Below are positions 44,050-54,162 of a stretch of 64,000 nt of DNA, one piece after another. A model generated the notes under the pieces. It had not been told where the DNA came from and did not search any database. It was given only the letters and a program-made list of their open reading frames with translations. The position numbers and the translations under genes are program-made. Every line of letters begins with the position of its first letter. Positions within the stretch are counted from its first letter, which is position 1. Source of the stretch: Micractinium sp. NFX-FRZ (lineage: Eukaryota; Chlorophyta; Trebouxiophyceae; Chlorellales; Chlorellaceae); contig JAPTJF010000218.1 of assembly GCA_029339195.1 (NCBI GenBank), positions 34,344 through 98,343 on the forward strand, in the 5' to 3' direction.

Positions 44050-46181
44050 ATGCAGGGCAACAAGCGGAAGCAACATGGCGGGGGCGGCGGCAAGCCCAAC
44101 AAGAAGCGGTATATCAGTCGCCCGGTGAGTGCCGGGGTGATGTCGACACGACATGAAGGGCGCTGCGCAGCCCCCAACAAGCCACTGACACGCAACATTC
44201 CGCACCGCCTTCCTGCAGAGCGGCTCCAAGCCGGGCATCCCGTTGCAGTCCCGCGGCATCCTGATCAGCTGCACCACGGGCAAGGAGCAGCAGGCTGGGC
44301 GGGAGGCCGTGAACCTCTTCACCCAGGTGCGCCGCCGCCGCTGTTCCGCGCCGCCTGCCTGCCCGCCCTCTGCCCGCCTCTTGCCTCCCGATTTGCACCC
44401 CTGAGCCCTCGCCAGCAGGATCACGTGCTTGTTCTGTTCCTCGTATATTGATATCCATGGCCCGAGCAGATTTATGAAGAGCTGGGGGGCACCTGGAAGG
44501 CGCAGGCCGGCGGCGGGCGTGCAGCCGACGCTGACGGCGACGGCGACGCCGACGACGCCCCCACTGACATTGCCGCCGCCCTGGCCAGCGAGGTGGCTGA
44601 GCTGAAGGAGGGCTCCCGCAACCCCCTCTTCTACCACCTCACCGGCATCGGCTCCGTGGTGTATGTGGAGTGCAAGGACAGCGAGGGGCCGGCACCCTCC
44701 GCCCTGGTCGCCGCCGCCTGCCAGGCCACCGCAGGTGATGGCTCGACTGTTGTGCCTGCTTTATTCGGCCGGTTCGTGTGGCCACTTGCTGCACTGTATC
44801 ACAGCAAACACGGGACGTGGCTGCAGTTGACCCCCAGGGACCCCCCACCAGCCTCACCTTCTCCCCTCCCCCTCCCTCCCCCTGTGTCCCGATGTGTGCC
44901 CACAGACAGCGGGGTGAGCAAGACGCGCTTCTGCTCGCGCTTCTACCCGGTGGAGGACACGTGCTTTGCCAGCATGGAGAAGATTGCTGAGCTGGCGGCG
45001 CGCGTCGTGGCGCAGCACTTCCCGGAGGATGCGGCGCCCATCGAGGTGGGCAGAGGTGTTGGTATAGACATGTACACTTGCGGTGCTGTTTGGTGGTTGT
45101 TCAGTGATGCATGGGTGCCATGTCCAGGCTAGGACCAATGGGAGCAAGGTTGCCTAGGTGGTGGCATGGGGCAGCGCGTGCAGAGAGAGCGGAATAGCAG
45201 ACGATTGAGGTGCACAGCTTTGCCCTCCTTCCGCCCCTGCCATCCTGCCCAGCCTGCCCCCTTCCTGCCGCACGCTCTTTGCTGTGCAGCGCACCTTGAC
45301 AGCCGTGTCCTGTGCTCTTGACTGACCGCTGTATGCGCCACCCGCCGTCTCCCTCCGCGCCCCCCCTGCTGCAGTTTGCTGTGCAGTACGACGCGCGCGC
45401 TGCGCCCCAGTTTGACCGCATGCAGGTCATCAACGCGTTTGCAACCCTCGTCAAGGTGACCCGCCCCTCCTCTGCTTGGCTGTCTTTGACTTGGGCTTGT
45501 GTGCTGTTTTGGGCAGGGTAGGCCGGCGGGCTGGTGGGCTGGGCCGCATGCAGGTCTTCACCGCACCTGCCAACTTGGTCAGCTGCCTCTCTCTTCTGCT
45601 GTTGTCTCAGCTTAGTAAACTGCCCAGCCCCTTCCCTGGTATTTTGCCCAGCTGGCAAGTACCCAGCCAACACCCCTGCACTGCAATTTTACACACACAC
45701 ACACCCTCTCCCCCCTGCCCCCCGATCCCCCTCCCCCCGCCCCCAGGCGCCGCACAAGGTCAACCTGGGCTCCCCCCAGAAGACGATCCTGATCAACATT
45801 GTCAAGGGGACGTGCGGGGTGGCTGTGGTGGAGAAGTACAAGGAGCTGTGGCGGTACAACATTCGCACACTGTCAATGCCGCCGGAGGAGCGGGAGGCGC
45901 AGGCGCAGGCGCAGCGGGATGCAGAGAAGGCGCGGCTGGCGGCACGGCAGGCGGAGGCGGCCGACGCGGCGCCCCAAGCGGCGGCGGCGCCGCAGCAGGA
46001 GCAGCAGCAGGCGCAGCAGCAGGAGGAGGGAGGGCAGGAGGAGGCGGCGGAGGCGCAGCAGGGCGAGGCGGAGGCGCAGGGCAAGGGGGCGGAGCAGGCG
46101 GGTGGCGAGGGGGAGCAGCAGGGGGAGCCGGCGGGCCAGGAGCAGGGCGAGGAGACGCAACAGGCCGCCGAGGCGACGTAG
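44050..46181 (+). CDS. THUMP-domain protein, Tan1/THUMPD1-like tRNA acetylation adaptor
   Basis: Six exons, 44050-44124, 44219-44326, 44470-44734, 44906-45045, 45375-45455 and 45747-46181, give 367 residues in phase. Tan1/THUMPD1 binds tRNA and helps the Kre33/NAT10 acetyltransferase make N4-acetylcytidine at position 12 of tRNA-Ser and tRNA-Leu. Visible are the basic start NKRKQHGGGGGKPNKKRYI, RGILISCTTGKEQQAGREAV (the family's first strand-helix), KTRFCSRFYPVEDTCFASM, and the THUMP core FAVQYDARAAPQFDRMQVI with HKVNLGSPQKTILINIVKG and CGVAVVEKYKELWRYNI. After about residue 275 a tail of roughly 90 residues consists almost only of Glu, Gln, Ala and Gly; the family core normally stops near its start. 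The gene converges on eIF4B. Confidence 0.9.
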
Positions 46182-46760
46182 TGGTCTGGGTCATGCAGCA
46201 GCGCCTCTGTGCACGCCCGCGCCCTACTGGGGGTAATTGTTTCTGCTCTGCACCCGTTGCTGTGCTGGTTGCTCTGCCCAGCGTGCTGCTGTATCGGTGG
46301 GCTGCTCTCTGACGTGCATGCATGCATGCTTACAGCAGGCGGCATGGCACACAGCATCCCCCTGCACTGAAAAATCAAGTCATTCATTCATTCCGCTGTG
46401 CCGTGAGCGCCAAACAGCAAAGAGAGCACACAGTAGCTGCCTGAGGCGCAGAAACAAAAGGGAGGGAGCAGGAGAGCAGAGGAAAGGCGGGGAAGCGGCC
46501 TGGCTGCAGCGCAACCCGCCCCGCGGACGATTGGCTAGGGTGGTGGGGTGCGCGGTAGCCAGTACAGGGGCGGGGCTGCAGCCCTGCCAAAAGCGAAATT
46601 GGAATAAGAGCCGCTGGTTCGTTCCTTTGCGGGTACAGCACAAGCAAAGCTGCTACTGAGCTGAGGGAGGGGGAGTGTGGAGGGGAAGTCCTCACAACCC
46701 GCCGCTTTCATCAGGCTGGCAGCACAGCTGGCGCCAGCTGGCACCCAGGTGGCCAGCTGT
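46182..46760. other. Convergent 3' region of THUMPD1 (+) and eIF4B (-)
   Basis: No exon is seen. TTACA at 46330-46334 is a minus-strand TGTAA about 430 bases beyond the eIF4B stop. No equally good plus-strand signal was found for THUMPD1. Confidence 0.4.
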
Positions 46761-49700
46761 CTACCAGCGGGGCTTGTCACGGCTGCCGTCGCGTGCGTCG
46801 CGCGGCGGGAAGTTGTCGCGGCGGCCGCGCTCCTCGTACCCGGCCCCGCCACCACGGGGGCGCTCCTCGTAGCCGCCGCCGCCGCGCGGCCGGTCCTCAA
46901 ACCCGCCCCTACACGCAGCGTGGGGGAGCAGGCAGGCAGGTGAGGCGACAGCACAAACAAGAGTGGACAGCAGCGTTCAGGCAGCAGGGCAGACCAGAGT
47001 GGGCGGTGGGCACCTGAAGGCGCGAAGCATTTGCTACTGACCGGCCTTGCCAGCAAGCACCCCACGGCGTCCCGCCAGGCTGCGCCCAACCCAGCTGCTG
47101 CCTGCTGCCGCTGCCTGCTGCCCCTCTGACCAGGCCCCACACCCGCTTCGCTTGCCTGCGTGGGGGGCGCTCCTCCACACCGGAGCTTGAAGAGCGGGGG
47201 GGGCGGTCGTCAGAACGGAAGCCGCGGGGCGCACCGGCGGCGCCGTTGGTGTCGCCCGCCGAGCGCCGCCAGCCGCCAGGGGAGGCCTCGCGCTGCGCTG
47301 CGCGCTCCCTGCACACCACAGCACAGCAGCGGTGCGGAGCAGGCAGTGGTCAGAGGGAAGCTGGCGGGGGGCAGTCTGGGAGGGCCGGCAGGCAATGGCA
47401 TCGGCAGAGGCAGGCATGTCAGCCAACCTTGCAGCTGGGCAGGCATCCAGGCAGCAAGCAGGGGCTCCAGCAATGCCCTGCACCCCTGGCCACACAGCCG
47501 CCTCCCCAGACCTCACGCGGGGCTCTTACCACAATGCATTCCCCCTCACCGCTCCCAGCATGCACGCACGCCCCCCCAGCGGTCCCCCACCCCCCACCCC
47601 ACCCCTCCCCCACCCTCACCTGGAGCGGTCGCCGCCGCGCTCGCCGGCGGCCGCCGCGCGCGCATACTTGGCCTTGGCATCCAAGTCAAGCTGTAGCTTG
47701 CTCAGCTTCCCCTCCAACTCCTCCAGTGCCTGGCCCACCGTGCGGCTCTTGCCGGCGCCCTCCTCCTCCTCGCCCTCGCGGGCGGCCTCCTCGGTGTCGT
47801 CGGCGCCGCCCTCATACTCGGCATCCGCCTCCCCCGCCTCCACACGGATCTGCAGGTCGGAGATCTCCTGGCGCAGAGCCTTCTCCTCCGCCGTCTCCGG
47901 CCTGCATGGGAGCAGGGGCAAGAGGGGAAGACGAGGGGGCCCGGGGGATCAGGGCAAGTGGTGAGCAGCAGCAGGTCGGAGGCTGCCGGTTGGTGACCTG
48001 GCTGGCGCAGAGGCTGCTACAAAGGGATGCAGCGGGAGCAGGCAGGAACAGCAGGTGGCAGGAGAGGGACTGCAGAGGGTGAGCCAGGGCCTGTGGGTGC
48101 GCAAGCGCGGCAGAACTGTGGGTTGCAATCCAGGCAGCCGCCGCTTCCTTGCGTCTGCTGCCAGCTGCCCGGCATGTGCCACGCAGCTTGCGGAAAGGCA
48201 CCCTCAGGACGGAGCCTGCCTCTGCCACCACATCACCCTGCCCAGCCATCCTGTTACTGCCATCGCACCCTCACTACCCAGGTTGAGCAGCCCTCCCTTC
48301 GTCACCTGTCCACCGCCTCGTGCTCGTACTTGAGGTCCTCCTTCACCGCATCCCGCCCCTGCTCCTTGAGCACCTCCTCACGCGGCCGGGCCGCGCCAAA
48401 CACAGACGCCTTGCTGGCGCCAGCAGCGGGCGCGGCACCGGCAGCGGGCGCGGAGCGAGGCGCCAGGTTGAGCTTGGGGCGCTCGCGGGTGGTGGCGGCG
48501 GCCTCGTCGGAGCCGCCTGCCGAGGGGGCGTCGGCGCGGCGCCACACGCGCTCCTGGCTGGGGTCGCGCCCAGGCCCAGGCGGGCGCTCGTCGCGGCTCC
48601 CATCGCTGCAGCAAAGGCGGCGGCGAGCGGGTGAAGGGGGTGATGAGCAGGGTGCCAGAGACTGCTGCAAGCGACATACACACATACACACACACACACT
48701 GTTCGGCAGGTCGGCAGGCAGGGTGCCAGCTGCCAGCTGGACTCTGGGGGGAGTGATGGAGGCCATAGTGCCCCCTGACTCGTATACAATCTCTTGCTTT
48801 GCTGCCCTGCCCAGCGCTGCCCCGGCAGCAGGCACCAGCCATCTGGTGGCAGGCTTGCATCGTGCCACGCACCGGGGGGCGCGCTCCCAGCGGTCGCGTG
48901 AGCCGTCGCGGGGGGCGTCGCGCGACCCGTCGCGCTCGCCAAACCCAAAGCCGCCGCGGCGGGCCGGCCGGTCGTCAAACTCGCTGCGGGGGCGGTCCTC
49001 AAATGCGGTGGGCTTGAAGTCGCCGCCGGATGCGCTGCAGGTGACGGAGGGGAGGGTGGGCGGAGTGAGGTGGCTGGCAGGCAGCGCTGCAAGCAGCGAG
49101 TTCCAGAGCTGCCCGATTAGCCTGCTTGCCCAGCACAGCCAACTGCACAGCCTGCCCAGCCACACCCACAGGCTACAAGGCCTAGCGTACCCGCCCCCCT
49201 GCCCCGCCCTGCCCTGCCCTGCCCTGCCTCCTCCCCGTGCCTCACCGGCTCCACTTGTCCTCCGTGTCGGCGCGGGACGGCTCACGGAAGCCTCCCTCAC
49301 GGAAGCCGCCGGCCCCGGCGGGGCTGCGGTCGCGGAAGCCGCCGCCGCCGCCAAAGCCGCCGCTGCGCCGCTCCTCAAACCCGCCGCCGCCGCCGCCCCT
49401 GCTGCTGGGCACAAACTGTTTCGTCTTGCCCCAGTCGTCGGCCTCGTCGGCACGGGAGGGGCCGTCAGGGAAGCCGCCGCCCTCCCTGCAAACCAAGCGC
49501 CAGGCACAGGGGTGGGCAGTGGGTACCAATTGTGACCTGGGGGTGCCTGGTGCGCAAGCGGGTGGGTGGAGCAGGAGGGCTGGTTGGCGTGTGCCGCTGC
49601 TCCACTCCACCTCTGCACTACAAACTGCCGGCCGCACAGCAGTGCTGTTGATAGATGCTACATGCACAATCCTGCGCCAACGGCTGTCTGTTCCCCAGGT

Positions 49701-51083
49701 GGCAATGCGCAGGGCCCTGCTGCTGCCTCTGCCCCAGCCTCGGCGCCCCTTGCGTTCAGCTGAGGCCAGCTGCCTGCACCTCCAGCCTCCAGGCCGCCCC
49801 ACGCCTCCCCTCATCTCTACGCTGCAACACAGCTCCTCACCTGGCTGCAACAGCAGGCAAGCAAAGCCTTCGCATGGCCTGGCCCTTCATCCCTACGACT
49901 GTGCATGCCTCATGATGCAAAGGTTTGTGCCAAGCCAAGCCAAGCCAACACCTCCCCCCCCCATTCGCACCTGCTGCTGTCACGGAAGCCTCCCTCACGG
50001 AAGCCCCCCTCGCGGTCGCCGCCGCGGTCACGGAAGCCGCCCCCAAACCCGCCGCGCCCGCGGTCGTCGCCGCCACCGGGCGCAAACTTGCGGTCGGCGC
50101 CCCAGCTGTCGCTGGCGTCGGCGCGTGAGGGCCCCATCATGTCCTCATCATCGCCGTCCCGCCGAGGGCGGTCATCGTCGTACCGCCCGCGCCCGCCTGC
50201 CGGTTGGCAGGCGTCAGGACGGGGGCAGAAAAGGAGTAGTGTCAGCAAGGGGTAGTGAGCAGAGGGCAGGAAAGGGGAAAAGAGGACACAGGTTGGGGTG
50301 AGGCAGCCAGGCAGCCAAGAAAGCGAGAGGCAGGCCACGCGGCACGGCAGGCCGGTGGCAAGTGGTGCCGAGCCCGCAGCAGAGCACTGCTGCCGTGCTG
50401 CTGCTCAGATCACATGCACTGATTGTTGCTGATAACACTGGTGTTGCTGATCTAACCACGCACTCTGCACCGAGGGAGTCCCTGGTGCTGCGGCAACCCA
50501 CAGCACAGCCCGCTGTCATACAGCCCTACCCGCCCAACCGCCCGCCCGCTCACCCTCGCGCCCGCCGTAGCCCCCAAAGGCGCCGCCCAGCTGGCGGCCA
50601 GCAGGCTCCTCGCCCTCGGCACGCGGCCGCGGTGCGGTGGGCAGGCTAAGCAGGTCGACATCGCCGCCGCCGCCGCCACCGCGGGAGCCAAACGCGCTGC
50701 TCCTGAACGCGGTCGGTGCGCCGCTGCCGCCGACATCAGACTTCAGGAAGTCGGTGAGGGACAGCGTCTGCTTGGCTGCCTTCTTCTTCTTGTCCTTCTT
50801 GGTCTCCTTGACCTTGACGGCCGCAGCCAGGTCCGGGAAGTCGTCCTCGCGCACCTTAGCCTGGCCGGCCTTGAAGGCGGCGGGCGGCGCGGCCAAGGCC
50901 CCTGCAGGGCCAGGAGGCATCCGGTTCGCTTGCTGAACACCCATACCGAGCAGGAGGGCCCCAGGCGCCCACGGAGCGCATGCCGCCCACGCCATCACCA
51001 GCAGCGTCGCCGAGCTCACCAGCAGCCTCCTCCTCCTCTACATTGTCTGCCCAGGCACCAGCCGGCTTGGCGCCCCACACCAT
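46761..51083 (-). CDS. EIF4B: Plant-type eukaryotic translation initiation factor 4B
   Basis: Nine exons, 51083-51020, 50901-50554, 50196-49971, 49485-49246, 49034-48873, 48605-48306, 47901-47620, 47308-47156 and 46908-46761, give 640 residues in phase. eIF4B stimulates the eIF4A helicase and helps ribosomes bind mRNA. The start MVWGAKPAGAWADNVEEEEA matches the plant eIF4B N-terminal box. It is followed by a FPDLAAAVKV segment, a Lys-rich stretch (KETKKDKKKKAAKQ) and LSLTDF. Then come Gly/Arg/Asp repeats including three copies of an SRADxxDxW motif, spaced by FREGGFR-type modules. A charged segment with a predicted coiled coil (LEELEGKLSKLQLDLDAKAKYA) is next, and an RG-rich end with YEERPRGG repeats. 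Like other eIF4Bs it is mostly disordered and highly charged. Intron 8 has a GC donor. The opposite strand of this gene has a long spurious open frame. Confidence 0.85.
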
Positions 51084-52407
51084 GTTGTTTAAAAGAGGGG
51101 TGCCCAGGCGACTAGTCGCGACTTCTGGCCCTGCTGAGCGCGCGCAAATGCGCTCGGGAATTTGTGTGCACTACGCCATCTCCCTCCCACTGTTCCTATC
51201 GCCTGTGATCACAGCCGAACGTTGCTTGTGCACAAGCCGTAGCCCAGCTGCCGTCGGCTTTGCTCGGTCCAAACTGTTGGCATGCCATGCAGCCTCTGCT
51301 CCTGCCTGCCCCCTATATGCTCAGCCTCAGCAAAAGCTGGAGGACCACTGCATGCAGCCAGCGCTGACTGAGCCCCACAGGCTGGCTCTGCCTGCACGCC
51401 CGCCGACCAACCCGCTGCCGCAGCCCGACCGTCTGCCCGACTGGCTCGAGTGGCTGCAGCCTTCTGCCTTTGCAACGCCGGCCGCTGCAGCATTGTAGGC
51501 GGATTTTGGGTATATCTGGCGGCTTCAGAGGCACACTGTGCCAAAGTGGCGGCGACGCCGCACGGCCCCTGCCGTGCCCCCTTCCCGCTCCAGATGACCT
51601 GCGCTTGCACAGCCCTCTGCTTGGACGAAATTTCCGACGGCATTCGTTGATCATCACAACGGCTGCAGCCGCAGTTGCGTCTTCTTGCCTTTCAGAAGGG
51701 CAACTGCAGCTTCCTTGCTTGCAAGCTTGAGTGAAGCGTCGCCTTGGGCAGGGTGCAGCACTCCAGTCCAGGAGCAAGCGGCCTGCGAATGTTACTGGTG
51801 TAGGCTGCTGAGCGTGGGGCGGGTGGGGGCAGCGGCGTCCACAGGCGCTAAGCTGCAAGGGTTTCATGTTGCTGTTGATGTGGCTTAGAAGGGAACCTCT
51901 GAAGTCGTCGGTGGCACGCGCCACTCGAGTCGGCAGCAGGGAGAGGAGAAGACAGCAAGCAGCTGCTGTGTTGGAAGCTACTGTGCTGCTTGATCAGGTC
52001 GCCAACGCAACCAGGGCCATGTGTGGGGCAGATGTGGCAACTAGCACTAGGATGAATTTGGTCACTGGTATCGCTGGGCTCAGCCACCGGCGACAGCGTG
52101 CGCAGCGGCGCAACCAGATGCTTCCCCTCTGCAACGCCGGCAGGTCTAGCAGCCGCTCGGGAGGTGCGCTCGGGGCTGGAAGAGCGTTGCAGGCACTCGA
52201 GTCTGCGCGCCCGTGAGGCCACCCGCCAGCTTGCACCCGGCACAGCTCCCTGCGCAGCGCAGGCGGCCCCGACACCTCGGCACAGCCCCGGCACAGCGCA
52301 GACCTGGTCGGCGCTTCCGCGGGCGACCTCCCACACAGAGACAGCGGAAGCAGCGGTGCAGCGGCAGTCTGGTGGCGGCGCGGTGCTGAGCACTGCCGGA
52401 CACCAGG
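51084..52407. promoter_or_regulatory. Divergent promoter region, eIF4B (-) / unknown Ala-rich gene (+)
   Basis: This is 1.3 kb between divergent starts, with lower GC in its middle part (51600-51900). Several open frames cross it, but none shows family motifs or paired splice sites that I can support. A small undetected gene cannot be excluded. Confidence 0.35.
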
Positions 52408-53262
52408 ATGGCGCGCAAGGAGCTCTTGGTGGCCGGCTTCCGCAACTTGAAGCAAGTTGCCAAGTTTGTGCGCCAGAAGAAGGCTGCTGAGGTCTCGGGA
52501 TATGCTACCACCAAGCTTGGGGGTAAGGGCTGGTGCCGCGGGGGCTTTGTGTGATGCCCCTCCTAATGCCTACCTGCCTGCTCTGTGCCGAAGTGCTGCA
52601 TCTCCTGCTGCTGCCTCCCTCGATTGCCTGTGACTGCCGCCCAACCGTGATTGACACCGTAATCTCCGCTTCGTTTGTCTCGTGCAGCCGTGCCTCCCAA
52701 GGCCACAGCCCCCGCCTCCAAGACTGATGCGCCTGTGAAGCACAGCGGCGCAGCGGTGGCGCAGCGCAGCGGCAGGGAGCGCCCCGCCCCGCCCTCCTTT
52801 GCCGCCTCCAGCGCGGCCCCGGAGGGTGCCCCCAGCTTCATTGGCGGGCTGTTCAGCGGATTCAACCTGAAGTCAGCAGCAGCGGCCGTGCTGGGCCAGC
52901 GGGGCCAGCCACCCAGCTTTGCTGCTGCCCCTGTATGGGGCAGCCGCGCGGCGGCGCCCGCAGCGGCTGAAGCCGCTGCTTCCCGTGGCGCTGGCGCCGG
53001 CGCTGCTGCCCCCAGTGCCAAGGCAGTGAAGCAGCTGCCGGCAGCGGTGAGCGCCAACCCTCTGTACAAGCTGGCCAAGCTGGGCAGCCCTGCTGGTGCT
53101 GCCCCTCCTGCTGCCGGCGCTGGCAAGGCGGGGGAGGGGGGCGCGCTGGGTGCGCTGGGGCGCTATGCCAAGCTGGGCCAGCCGGCCCAGCAGCCGGCAG
53201 CGCCCAAGAACCTGGGCGCCGCTGCTGCGCTGCTCAAGTATGCCAAAATGGTGAAGAAGTGA
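52408..53262 (+). CDS. Ala/Lys-rich protein of unknown function
   Basis: Two exons, 52408-52522 and 52688-53262, give 229 residues in phase. The ATG at 52408 starts MARKELLVAGFRNLKQVAKF, an amphipathic basic helix that could be a targeting or membrane-binding segment. The rest is rich in Ala, Gly, Pro and Lys with almost no acidic residues, so the protein is strongly basic. Two short stretches repeat a Pro-Ser-Phe theme (PPSFAASSAA, PSFIGGLFSGFNLKSAAAA, PPSFAAAPVWG). The C-terminal third repeats a Tyr-Ala/Lys-Lys-Leu theme: NPLYKLAKLG, LGRYAKLGQ and LLKYAKMVKK. I do not recognise the family; it may be specific to green algae. A TGTAA lies at 53707-53711, which supports a real transcript. An organellar or nucleic-acid-binding role would fit the charge but is a guess. 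Confidence 0.6.
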
Positions 53263-54162
53263 GCCTGTGCACCTCAGGCATGGGTGCCGGGGCTGTGCAC
53301 GGCTGCCAGCCAGCCGGTGGCTAGGCAGGGCTGTGGCCAGCCCCCCCCTGCCTATACCACCATGCATGTGGCCTGCCGAGCACACCATCAGCCTTGTGCC
53401 CAAATTGTACTCCGTGGCATGCCTGCCCGCCTCTTCCGTTGTTCCCACGCCCCGTCCTTCCTCACCCCTCCTCGCTCATCACCCGCCCGCCAGCTGCCTA
53501 CCCATGTCACTCTCTGATCCAGTTTATTTCAGCCTGTCCTGCGCCCGGATGCTCTATTCTGTTTTCACTCTCTTTGCCAAGGCATCCCATGCATCAAGGG
53601 ATCCTGTTCTGTTCTGCTCCAGCCCAAGCGCCCTGTACCCTCCCGCACTCCTCTGCACGGCATTATGCCCCTCGGTAACACATCACCTGCCCTGACTAGC
53701 ACCACCTGTAAGATGCGATCTCAAACCCAAAGTAGGGTGGCTTTGTAGTGAAGTATGGTTCTTCAGTGGATGGGAGGGCTCATCTGTACAGGTCTGGTGC
53801 TTGGGTGGCGGGACGGTTCCGGGGGGACCCGCTAACTACAACTAAACGCAGCACACCGCTAGATTGAAAACTGAGTGCACGCAACCGTTAACCAAAATTG
53901 AAGGCACCGCCGCCACCTCCAGCCTCTCCACGTGTGTCGTGCCATGTCGTGCCAGGCTTGCCCACCAGAGTGGGCTGGCTGGGCGGGGCCAGGCATGGTG
54001 CGCAGGTGCTGAGCCAACAAGCAGGGCATATTGCTGGCATGCGCTGCCCCAAGTCGCCTCGCACAGTGGCCATGCGCCGCCTGGCCTCACGCTGGCGACC
54101 TTGCGCCGTGCGCTGCCTCGCCGTGCTGCCTTGCGCCGTGGCTATGCGCGCTGCCTGCTGCC
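53263..54162. other. Convergent 3' region of the Ala-rich gene (+) and the carrier gene (-)
   Basis: No exon is seen. TGTAA at 53707-53711 fits the plus-strand gene with a 3' UTR of about 450 bases. The first half is pyrimidine-rich. Confidence 0.35.

Noticed and set aside
48027..49535. 502-codon plus-strand open frame
   Set aside because: It is the antisense shadow of eIF4B exons and introns; GC-rich coding DNA keeps the opposite strand open. It has no family motif and crosses real splice sites.
51313..51924. 203-codon minus-strand frame in the eIF4B/unknown promoter gap
   Set aside because: It has no conserved motif, no paired splice sites and a composition like the surrounding spacer. 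A small gene here cannot be excluded but is not supported.
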